Source of the DNA: an uncultured Bacteroidales bacterium
Lineage (GTDB): Bacteria; Bacteroidota; Bacteroidia; Bacteroidales; F082
DNA: 18,612 bases
Assembly: GCA_937902805.1 (NCBI GenBank)
Contig: CALEMB010000221.1
Location: 1-18,612 of the forward strand
Direction of reading: 5' to 3'
Below are positions 1-6,541 of the stretch, piece after piece (within the stretch, counting starts at the first letter, position 1; each line of letters begins with the position of its first letter). The notes under the pieces are model-generated. The model was not told the DNA's origin and made no database searches. It worked only from the letters and a program-made list of their open reading frames with translations. The translations under genes were made by a program, and so were the position numbers.

Positions 1-72
1 AGTTGTTTTGATATTATTGGCATTAAATTCATAAGGAGAACCAACAATATCACCAATAATTGCACCTATCAT
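1..72 (-). CDS. ADP-ribosylglycohydrolase family protein, N-terminal fragment cut by window edge
   Basis: Reading the minus strand from an ATG at 72-70 gives 24 codons to the window edge with no stop. The peptide begins MIGAIIGDIVGSPYEF, which matches the N-terminal signature of DraG-type ADP-ribosylglycohydrolases, where the early GD..G region leads into the metal and ADP-ribose site. An AAGGAG ribosome binding site lies at 84-79 on the same strand, six bases before the start, which fixes this start. Family members remove ADP-ribose from modified targets. The rest of the gene lies outside the window, so the metal ligands cannot be checked. It is transcribed divergently from the aminotransferase at 223. 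Confidence 0.8.
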   Translation of the reverse strand, partial: MIGAIIGDIVGSPYEFNANNIKTT

Positions 73-128
73 CTTTTTCTCCTTAATATCATAAACCCCT
101 TAAACTCTCCACTCTCCACTTCAAAACT

Positions 129-171
129 GACTCTCAACTCTACACCCTCAACTCTCAACTAAATTTTTTCC
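129..171. repeat. Dispersed T/C-rich intergenic repeat, partial copy
   Basis: This 43-nt stretch, with short CTCAACTC-like units, matches 1532-1574 at 41 of 43 positions and also resembles 18522-18560. It lies just upstream of the promoter of the aminotransferase gene, as the second copy lies upstream of the Septu promoter. It is part of a multi-copy spacer sequence rather than a gene. Confidence 0.75.
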
Positions 172-189
172 ATGCAGGAAAAAAATTCC

Positions 190-197
190 TATTTTTG
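190..197 (+). promoter_or_regulatory. Bacteroidetes-type -7 element upstream of the aminotransferase
   Basis: TATTTTTG fits the Bacteroidetes sigma-ABfr -7 consensus TAnnTTTG. A T-rich stretch at about 164-169 could serve as the -33 element. The start codon at 223 follows 25 bases later, so the leader would be very short. Confidence 0.5.
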
Positions 198-222
198 CAA
201 TCGCAAATAAAGACACAACGGC

Positions 223-1416
223 ATGGAATACAAGCCAAATAACCGTATCTATCTTCACCTCGCCCGCATGAGTGACTCAGGCCTTGAACAGCAATACATC
301 AACGAGGCCTTCGCCACGCGTTGGGTGGCGCCTCTTGGTCCTAATGTGGACGGATTTGAGAAAGATCTGGAGGGTTTTATTGGTCATGACATGCGCGTCG
401 TGGTACTGTCGTCGTGCACTGCCGCCCTCCATTTGGCCTTGTTGCTGCTGGGTGTAGGCAAGGACGACGAAGTGTTATGCCAGACGTTCTCTTTTTGTGC
501 CTCTACCAATCCAGTTGTCTATTGTGGAGCGAAACCTGTTTTCATCGATAGCGAGCCCGATACTTGGAACATGGATCCTGTCCTATTGGAGTGTGCCATT
601 CAAGATCGCCTTGCCAAAAATGGGCGCCTCCCAAAAGCCATCATCGTTGTGGACTTGTATGGTATGCCGGCAAAATGGAACGCATTGATGGCCATTAGTC
701 AAAAATACGGCATTCCCATTGTTGAGGATGCCGCCAATGCTTTGGGATCGTTTTACGATGGTAAACCATGTGGTACTTTCGGTACTATTAGAACGTTCTC
801 GTTTAACGGCAACAAAATCATCACCACTTCGGGCGGCGGTGCTTTGGTGTGCAATGATTCGGAAATCAAGACAAAGGCCATCTTTCTTGCCACGCAAGCT
901 CGCGAAAAAGCACCCTACTACCAACATGAAGCTGTTGGATTCAACTACCGCATGAGCAACATCTGCGCTGGCATCGGTAGGGGACAAATGACGGTGCTTA
1001 ATGACTATGTTGCGCGCCACAAAAAAGTTCACGACCTTTACAAAAAGTTGCTGAAGGACGTTGAAGGCATCAAGGTCCACGATAACTTCAACGATTTATA
1101 TGATTCGAACTTCTGGTTGACAACCATCACCGTTGACCCCGAGATACGTATCAAAGGACAAAACACAACCGCCATTGATGGCGAGCCCAACCCTAATATC
1201 GAAGCACTCCGCGTCTATATGGATGCCGCTGGCATCGAGGCTCGCCCTGTGTGGAAACCGATGCATAAGCAGCCAGTGTACAAGAACAGCCCGGCATACA
1301 TGAATGGCGTTTCAGAAGCCATTTTCAAAGTGGGCATGTGCTTGCCTGCTGGGCCTTATGTTAGTGATGAGGATGTGTGTTATATAGTTGAGATGATTAA
1401 GCGGGCTGTAGTTTAG
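223..1416 (+). CDS. DegT/DnrJ/EryC1/StrS-family PLP-dependent sugar aminotransferase
   Basis: A 397-residue protein of the usual length for fold-type I aminotransferases that act on nucleotide-linked keto-sugars in capsule, O-antigen or protein-glycan pathways. The cofactor site is visible: VEDAANALGS around residues 167-176 contains the Asp (D169) that contacts the pyridine nitrogen, and FNGNKIITTSGGG holds the lysine expected to form the Schiff base (K198). SSCTAALHLAL near residues 63-73 is the phosphate-binding segment. It resembles PglE-type enzymes that aminate UDP-4-keto-6-deoxy-GlcNAc, but the substrate cannot be told from sequence alone. It has its own TATTTTTG promoter and a terminator at 1476-1506, so it is a separate unit from the defence genes. 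The nearby stubs at 16570 and 16824 suggest the island sits in a glycan locus. Confidence 0.92.
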   Translation: MEYKPNNRIYLHLARMSDSGLEQQYINEAFATRWVAPLGPNVDGFEKDLEGFIGHDMRVVVLSSCTAALHLALLLLGVGKDDEVLCQTFSFCASTNPVVYCGAKPVFIDSEPDTWNMDPVLLECAIQDRLAKNGRLPKAIIVVDLYGMPAKWNALMAISQKYGIPIVEDAANALGSFYDGKPCGTFGTIRTFSFNGNKIITTSGGGALVCNDSEIKTKAIFLATQAREKAPYYQHEAVGFNYRMSNICAGIGRGQMTVLNDYVARHKKVHDLYKKLLKDVEGIKVHDNFNDLYDSNFWLTTITVDPEIRIKGQNTTAIDGEPNPNIEALRVYMDAAGIEARPVWKPMHKQPVYKNSPAYMNGVSEAIFKVGMCLPAGPYVSDEDVCYIVEMIKRAVV

Positions 1417-1475
1417 AGTCAGTTGGGGAGTTTAGAGTATATAGTATAGTCAGTGGAGAGAGGAGCAAGGTTTAA

Positions 1476-1506
1476 AAGGCTGGTGCCTGCGGGCTCTGGC
1501 CTTTTT
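1476..1506 (+). terminator. Intrinsic terminator after the aminotransferase
   Basis: The arms 1476-1487 and 1492-1503 form a 12-pair stem with one T-T mismatch around a TGCG loop, ending in a run of Ts through 1506. It lies 59 bases after the aminotransferase stop. The 3' arm is the beginning of the 80-nt repeat that recurs at 18481. Confidence 0.7.
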
Positions 1507-1570
1507 ACTTTCCACTCTACACACCAAAACAGACTCTCAACTCTACACTCTCAACTCTCACCTAAATTTT
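1491..1570. repeat. 80-nt direct repeat, left copy
   Basis: Identical to 18481-18560 at 79 of 80 positions (C at 1561, A at 18551). It runs from the 3' arm of a terminator through a T/C-rich segment to a TAAATTTT tract. The two copies are 16,990 bp apart and bracket the whole Septu-to-DUF1016 island. A shorter, weaker copy at 129-171 shows the sequence is a repeat family and not unique to the island ends. Confidence 0.9.
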
Positions 1571-1579
1571 TTCCTCAGG

Positions 1580-1603
1580 TTTGGAAGGAATTGTGTATTT
1601 TTG
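1580..1603 (+). promoter_or_regulatory. Promoter of the Septu operon
   Basis: TATTTTTG at 1596-1603 fits the Bacteroidetes -7 consensus. TTTG at 1580-1583 is closer than the usual 19-21 bases, so the T-rich tract at 1567-1572 may be the real upstream element. The 27 bases 1581-1607 are identical to 18206-18232, so this is a copied promoter module. The ATPase gene starts at 1650. Confidence 0.55.
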
Positions 1604-1649
1604 CATTTGGTTAAATCGGACGTGATAAATAAAAATTAAAGCTATATTT

Positions 1650-2927
1650 ATGGCACTTACAAAAATAGAGTTAAAAGGCTTCAGATGTTTTAGCAACTAC
1701 GCAATATCATTTAAGCGTGGCGTGAATTTGCTTATTGGTGATAATGGCAGTGGCAAAACATCAGTCATCAGAGGCGTTACTTTGGCATTGAACGCTTTTT
1801 TCAAAGGCTTTAGTGATGAAAACACATCATGTGCGGGTATTGCTTCGGAGGATTTTAATCATGTCGTGTCTAACGAGTCGAAAAGCTTGACCCGCCCGGC
1901 AGAAATTGTTTTCTCTACCGAAAGAGAGGAAGAGGTGACGATATATCGGGAGTCAAAAAAAACAGCGACAACATACAAAAATGCCAAGGAATATAATTTG
2001 ACGAACAAGAGCCTTTACTATCGCGTTGCAGAAGAAGACGGCAGTCACAGAAGAACTCCGCTTCCACTTATTTCCTTTTTTGCAACAGACGATATCCATT
2101 TGAAGGTGGGCAATGTTAATGGCAAGGCGTTCAAGGATTATTATCTGACACCTTCGTTTGGCTATTATTTTTGTCTGAGAGGAGGATTTTTGGCCAAACA
2201 TTGGATTAATAGAATGCTGGTGTTACAGGAGGGGGAGAAAGGCGAAGAGGAATTGACAATAGTGGTGAATGCAATCAGAAAAGCATTGGGTGAGAATGGT
2301 TGTGGAATCATTAACGATGTTAATATAAGACCGAAGCAAGGATACGTATATTTTATTTTTGCCGATGGTCGTGAAGTGAGGTTTGAGGATCTGTCCGACG
2401 GATACTTGAGGTTGGTGAACATGGTGATGGACTTGGCTTTCAGATGCAGCATAATGAATCGTCCGTTATATGGACTGGGGGCGTGCGAACATACAGAAGG
2501 CGTGGTTTGTATTGATGAGATTGATGACCATTTGCATCCGTCGCTCCAGGCAAGGGTGATCAAAGCCTTGCAACGGACATTCCCCATGGTGCAGTTTGTC
2601 ATCTCTACCCATGCTCCAATGGTGATGTCAAGTGTTGAAGACACAGAAGACAATGCAGTGTTTAAATTGGGTTATACTGACGGAATCTACTACAATGAGC
2701 AGATTAGCACCTATGGGTTGGATGCAAGTACCATTATAAAGACATATTTGCATCAGGCTAACAAGGATGTTGATGTGCAGCACCAGTTGGATGAACTGTT
2801 CAGTTTGTTGGACGACGAGAAGATTGACGAGGCCAAAGCAATGCTTCAGGAGTTGGAAAGTAGGTTTACTGACCGGCTGCCTGAGATAACAAGAGCAAAA
2901 ACATTGTTGTCATTTTATGAGGTGTAG
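1650..2927 (+). CDS. ptuA: Septu defence ATPase PtuA (AAA/ABC-like)
   Basis: A 425-residue RecF/SMC-like ATPase. Walker A is GDNGSGKTS (G30-S38), directly after an N-terminal strand segment typical of overcoming-lysogeny and PtuA ATPases. A signature-like DLSDGYLRL lies upstream of Walker B VCIDEIDDHLHP, with D289 and E290 as the metal and catalytic acids, followed by the switch histidine in STHAP (H321). The short helical tail (about 380-425) replaces the TOPRIM domain of OLD proteins, so this is PtuA-like rather than OLD. In known Septu systems PtuA forms a complex that controls the HNH nuclease PtuB and stops phage infection. The HNH gene follows after three bases in the same frame, separated only by TAG GAT. 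It has its own promoter at 1580-1603. Confidence 0.88.
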   Translation: MALTKIELKGFRCFSNYAISFKRGVNLLIGDNGSGKTSVIRGVTLALNAFFKGFSDENTSCAGIASEDFNHVVSNESKSLTRPAEIVFSTEREEEVTIYRESKKTATTYKNAKEYNLTNKSLYYRVAEEDGSHRRTPLPLISFFATDDIHLKVGNVNGKAFKDYYLTPSFGYYFCLRGGFLAKHWINRMLVLQEGEKGEEELTIVVNAIRKALGENGCGIINDVNIRPKQGYVYFIFADGREVRFEDLSDGYLRLVNMVMDLAFRCSIMNRPLYGLGACEHTEGVVCIDEIDDHLHPSLQARVIKALQRTFPMVQFVISTHAPMVMSSVEDTEDNAVFKLGYTDGIYYNEQISTYGLDASTIIKTYLHQANKDVDVQHQLDELFSLLDDEKIDEAKAMLQELESRFTDRLPEITRAKTLLSFYEV

Positions 2928-2930
2928 GAT

Positions 2931-3605
2931 ATGAGAAAGATTAACAAGGGTCCAGAACCTCAGGAATGGCGGGAATACAGAACCACACCAGGTGTCAGAT
3001 ACCAGTCAATTCCAAGTTTGGTAGATGCGTTGCTTGAAGAGCAAGGCTATATCTGTGCATATTGCGAACGGAGCATTCCTCATCAGGATGCTCCTGGCGA
3101 AGAGGATCATCGCATCGACCATCTAAGCACTCAGATGCAGGCTCGTCAAGCTGGTGACAATTCTGACTTGGATTACGACAATATGGTAATATGTTGTCCG
3201 GGTAATATAGCCAACAATAGAAACTATTATCATTGCGACAAGGCCAAAGGTCACATGTCCTTGAAAATATCTCCGCTCAATGCAGGAATGATGGGGACTA
3301 TTCGGTATACTCCAACGGGCAAGATAAAATCTACTGATTCGCAACTTGACAACGAATTGAATGAAAATGGTTTGAACCTAAACAACGATTTCCTTTTGCA
3401 GCACCGGCAGGAGGCGTGGTTGACAGTTGTTGAGGGATTAAAAAAAATAGGTTGGACGAAAAAACATGTAGAGAACGTGCTGAATGTTTGGGAAAATCGT
3501 CATACAATTACCTCCAATGGAGAAATCCGCAAGGTATATTATCCTTTTTGCAGCATGATTTGCTTTATGTTGAGAAAGAAACTGGCTAGCGGTACCTTAA
3601 AATGA
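2931..3605 (+). CDS. ptuB: Septu HNH endonuclease PtuB
   Basis: A 224-residue HNH protein of the family found with PtuA and with type I-A retrons (TIGR02646-like). The zinc and active-site pattern is visible: CAYC (C42, C45), then DHRIDHL with H64, then N84 in DYDNMVICC, then HCDKAKG (H101-K104). The C-terminal half has no motif I recognise. PtuB cuts nucleic acid when released or activated by PtuA. It starts three bases after the ptuA stop and ends before a terminator at 3740-3775. No reverse transcriptase or msr-msd-like RNA lies beside it, so it is a plain type I Septu pair and not part of a type I-A retron. Confidence 0.87.
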   Translation: MRKINKGPEPQEWREYRTTPGVRYQSIPSLVDALLEEQGYICAYCERSIPHQDAPGEEDHRIDHLSTQMQARQAGDNSDLDYDNMVICCPGNIANNRNYYHCDKAKGHMSLKISPLNAGMMGTIRYTPTGKIKSTDSQLDNELNENGLNLNNDFLLQHRQEAWLTVVEGLKKIGWTKKHVENVLNVWENRHTITSNGEIRKVYYPFCSMICFMLRKKLASGTLK

Positions 3606-3672
3606 TTTGACCTCATGCCGCACGGCTCCTGAGCTATAAGGTGGAGAGGGAAAGAGTAGCTAACGTAGGGAA

Positions 3673-3752
3673 GACATGGCCACTGAAGCGTGTTAGACAA
3701 CGGGGATAGTCCAAGGGCTTATTCTTATAGTGTACAATTAAGGTCAGATTCC
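3673..3752. repeat. Dispersed 80-nt repeat overlapping a terminator, copy 1
   Basis: Matches 18395-18474 over 80 gapless positions with 8 mismatches (90 percent). The most conserved half is the last 45 bases, which run into the 5' arm of an intrinsic terminator in both copies. It begins 67 bases after the ptuB stop. The segment 3606-3672 contains no gene that I can see. Confidence 0.85.
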
Positions 3753-3775
3753 CAGATGGGGGTCTGGCCTTTTTT
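3740..3775 (+). terminator. Intrinsic terminator of the Septu operon
   Basis: Arms 3740-3751 and 3760-3771 can form 12 pairs, including four G-U pairs, with an 8-base loop. The T-run continues to 3775. It closes the ptuAB transcript and separates it from the promoter at 3826. Confidence 0.7.
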
Positions 3776-3825
3776 ACATTAATCATTAATTTTAAAGAAC
3801 AGCAATAAAATTGAGGAAAATATAT

Positions 3826-3833
3826 TATTTTTG
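3826..3833 (+). promoter_or_regulatory. -7 element upstream of candidate RNA and of the nine-gene operon
   Basis: TATTTTTG at 3826-3833 again matches TAnnTTTG. Transcription would begin near 3840, just before the structured segment at 3851. It is the best promoter I can see for the long operon starting at 4260, though it lies 427 bases upstream of that start codon. Confidence 0.5.
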
Positions 3834-3839
3834 CAAAGA

Positions 3840-3945
3840 CAAGAATGAAGCCCTCGAACATCGTCGAAACCCTAGATAAAGCAAGGTTTTTTGACGAGTA
3901 ACCCCAATCCGACGATGTGACTGAGGGTGCTGTTGCATTAGGGTA
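3840..3945 (+). ncRNA. Candidate structured RNA between Septu and the long operon
   Basis: Starting just after the promoter at 3826, the sequence folds compactly. Bases 3851-3855 pair with 3923-3927 (5 bp). Bases 3858-3866 pair perfectly with 3910-3918 (9 bp). Inside, 3867-3873 pair with 383-89 of the same line (3883-3889) with one mismatch. An unpaired stretch ending in ACCCC near 3901 could make a long-range contact with GGGT at 3925 or 3950. It encodes no plausible peptide. It may be a small RNA or a 5' leader element of the operon. I do not recognise the family; no T-tract terminator follows, which favours a leader over a free sRNA. Confidence 0.45.
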
Positions 3946-4060
3946 AGTGTGGAGTTTAGAGTCGGTTGTGGAGTTTAGAGTGGGAAGTATGAAGTATTTG
4001 AAGGTGGTGTGGGAGGTTTGTGGGTGTTTGTTTTGGCCGAGATGGCGGTGAATTTAAGAT

Positions 4061-4195
4061 ATGACACAAGACGAAGCCTGGCTGAAGAAATACAACGAGG
4101 TGATTTCGTTCATTGAGACTACTAAACGCAATCCTTAAAAGAACAATCCAAGAGAGAGAGTAGAAAAGTATAAACACGTGAACCAATGGGCGTGA
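4061..4195 (+). pseudogene. Decayed helicase-associated-domain fragment
   Basis: From ATG 4061 the frame reads MTQDEAWLKKYNEV then ISFIETTKRNP and meets TAA at 4136-4138. The same frame continues as KNNPRERVEKYKHVNQWA before TGA at 4193. The WLKKYNEV...FIE...RNP and YKHVNQW pieces match the start and end of helicase-associated repeats common in Bacteroides and Prevotella proteins, with the middle (the N-W-L and linker part) missing. This looks like an internal deletion plus a stop. It lies in the 327 bases before the long operon, where I see no other gene. Family recognition is from memory and needs a search. Confidence 0.5.
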
Positions 4196-4259
4196 GGATT
4201 TTCAATAAAACTAATGGCATTTGAAGATATTTCCTGTGAAATTGAATGTTTGAAATATT

Positions 4260-6539
4260 ATGAATGAACAAATTAAAATATTATCATTCCAATCTGCTGA
4301 AGACATTGCCACTGAACTTGTTGGCAGGTTTAAAAAAAGCGGGCAGGATGTTTTGTTTACTATATTGGGAGAATTAAGTCCTTTGACAATTGAAATAATG
4401 CAGAAAGGTGCATTTATAACGGCATTGATTGTTACACAAGAAGATATGGATACCGTAAGTTCAATTGATTGGATATCATCACCTAAACTGAATATTGTTG
4501 GTAAGGATAATGGCATTTGTGTATTGTTTTGTGTGAACTGTAAGGATATTCCGCATGTGTTGTTTGATTTTTTTGTTGTAAGAGAGGTCAGGGATAGTGC
4601 AGAAATCATCAGAACCGAATTGATGCAGTTATACCATCAGTTGTTTCAAAAAATAAAAGGAAGGTATGGCGATTTCGTAGGACGAAATAATGAAATTGAA
4701 CAATTTCAGAGTATATACTATTCAGAAAAAGCATCATATACCAATGTGCTGGTAGTGTCGGGTAGGCCTGGTGTTGGGAGGGAAGCGTTCGTGCGTGAGT
4801 GTATTCACCAGGCAACAGGTCAAAAGGATTATGAGCCTTATATGCTATCAATAGGAAAGAACTGTAATATTGAGCTTTTCTTAGTCCAATTGAATTCAAT
4901 TTGTCGTAAATTTCCAGAGCAGGAACTCAAAAATTTGTTGGGTAATGAAACTGGGGAAAAAATAAAAGCGGCCGTTGATATGCTCAACGTGTTGTTTGAA
5001 GAGGATAAATATTTGATTTTGTATGACGATGGAGCTTCGTGTGTTCGATACAATAGATTATTATCTGACTGGTTTAAGTCAATTGTCACTAACCCGATGT
5101 TGATAGGTGGAATGCATCTTTATGTTATTTCAAACATTTCTGTTAGCTATTCACGTATTATGACGGATGACGATGTGGCCTACATCACACTGTATGGTAT
5201 GACAATGTCTGACAGAAAGAAATTGTTATATAAGTTATTGTCAAGTGCTACAGAGGCAGTAACAGAAGATAACGTACATTTCTTGGCGGAAAAATTGGTT
5301 TACTCACCGAGTCAGTTGATCAAAGTAGCAGAGGATATTAAGAATAAGGGAATTAAACAAGTAAAGAATAATATCGATAGTTATCAGACCGTAGGTGACA
5401 AAAAAATCTCAACTCTGATTAGAAGCTATGATGTGCCGGAACATCCGGAAGCCAAGAATCTATTAGTTCTGTTCTCCAGAATTGAATACGTTGGAAAAAA
5501 GATACTATCTTCAATATACAATGATAGAATGCCAGAAATAGAAAAAGAAATTGATCAATTCATGGCGGACGGAATCGTGGAGCGTTTTGGCGAATGGCTT
5601 GATTTGATGAGACTTGACGGGTCGGTTTGTGATTACATCAGAAGGAATAAAATTGGTTATAGCGAAAAGGCGATACAACTTGAGGTGACAGATGCTCTGG
5701 CTAAGTTGATAGAGGGGCAACAGATGATAACGGAGGACTTCTCAATCTATTTGTATAAAATAAAGAAGGGGGTGGAACAAGGCCGCTTTGAGGAAGAAAG
5801 TTATCTTGTTCCGTCTGTGCTGATAAACGCAATTGCTGAAGCTTACGACAATAGAGACTGGGGAATGACGATTAAACTATGTGAAGACGTTATGTCCAAA
5901 CAACCCAACTATTTTCAAGAAGTTTATAGGGAAATAAGATATTGGTATTGTCTTGCTTTGGCGAGGGAAAGAAATGCTGATGAATTCTATAATCAAGTGC
6001 AATATTTTGGTGGCGCTGACATTCATTTTCTTAAGGGATTTTTCCTGCGGATTAAAAAGGAATATGCTAAGGCAGAATCTGAATACCAAAAGGCTTTGGA
6101 AATCAGCCCCGGTTTCTCGAAGGCCAAACATGAAATGGTGCTTGTATTACAAGCTCAGCACAAATTCTCTTCTGCGTTGGAGATGGCTAAAGACAATTAT
6201 GAAAAAGACCCGGAAAACGCATATCACATCCATGCATATTTCAGGTGCTTGGTGCGAAAAAAGGATATTACATACGACGAGCGGGTTCTGTTGAAGAGTT
6301 TTATTTCAGACGACAACAATCTGTTCAAATCAAAATACTACATTGAAGGAATGAGGTTTGAATATAGCCGATTTGTTGATAGGGCTAATCCAGATATTTT
6401 GCTACCTAAAGCCACAGAATTAAAACAGAAATTTCCAGAGGCAAAGTATATTAATGATGTAGTAACTGATTATCTCGTTTCGCAGGGCGTTGCCTCGCAT
6501 CTTCATCCTGTGGATTATAGCGATGATTTTAATTATTGA
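4260..6539 (+). CDS. STAND-like P-loop protein with C-terminal TPR repeats and degenerate Walker A
   Basis: A 759-residue protein in three parts. Residues 1-110 alternate strands and helices and could be a TIR-like or other Rossmann-type effector domain; no catalytic residue is certain. Residues about 138-390 are a STAND-type NTPase: GRNNEIEQF lead-in, Walker A at 168-175 reading GRPGVGRE, Walker B LILYDD (D256, D257), a sensor-like VISN strand and a winged-helix-like region. In Walker A the usual Lys is Arg (R174) and the usual Ser/Thr is Glu (E175), so ATP hydrolysis may be lost or altered. Residues about 520-690 carry TPR-like helices (for example YAKAESEYQKALEISPG), the usual STAND sensor for phage proteins. 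It is the first gene of the long operon; the next gene starts two bases after its stop. The upstream ribosome binding site is weak. Function as an antiphage sensor is inferred from architecture and context. Confidence 0.75.
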   Translation: MNEQIKILSFQSAEDIATELVGRFKKSGQDVLFTILGELSPLTIEIMQKGAFITALIVTQEDMDTVSSIDWISSPKLNIVGKDNGICVLFCVNCKDIPHVLFDFFVVREVRDSAEIIRTELMQLYHQLFQKIKGRYGDFVGRNNEIEQFQSIYYSEKASYTNVLVVSGRPGVGREAFVRECIHQATGQKDYEPYMLSIGKNCNIELFLVQLNSICRKFPEQELKNLLGNETGEKIKAAVDMLNVLFEEDKYLILYDDGASCVRYNRLLSDWFKSIVTNPMLIGGMHLYVISNISVSYSRIMTDDDVAYITLYGMTMSDRKKLLYKLLSSATEAVTEDNVHFLAEKLVYSPSQLIKVAEDIKNKGIKQVKNNIDSYQTVGDKKISTLIRSYDVPEHPEAKNLLVLFSRIEYVGKKILSSIYNDRMPEIEKEIDQFMADGIVERFGEWLDLMRLDGSVCDYIRRNKIGYSEKAIQLEVTDALAKLIEGQQMITEDFSIYLYKIKKGVEQGRFEEESYLVPSVLINAIAEAYDNRDWGMTIKLCEDVMSKQPNYFQEVYREIRYWYCLALARERNADEFYNQVQYFGGADIHFLKGFFLRIKKEYAKAESEYQKALEISPGFSKAKHEMVLVLQAQHKFSSALEMAKDNYEKDPENAYHIHAYFRCLVRKKDITYDERVLLKSFISDDNNLFKSKYYIEGMRFEYSRFVDRANPDILLPKATELKQKFPEAKYINDVVTDYLVSQGVASHLHPVDYSDDFNY

Positions 6540-6541
6540 TT

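Noticed and set aside
583..1080. 165-codon open frame on the minus strand
   Set aside because: It lies wholly opposite the well-supported aminotransferase and shows no recognisable domain or start signal.
1650..3775. Type I-A retron (PtuA, PtuB and RT)
   Set aside because: No RT or retron RNA adjoins ptuAB; a terminator separates them from the next operon and the RT in the window is 12 kb away with its own accessory genes.
6536..6541. TTG start for the ParA-like gene overlapping the STAND stop
   Set aside because: The ATG at 6542 lies two bases after the stop, gives a normal ParA N terminus directly before the P-loop strand, and matches the two-base spacing to the next gene.
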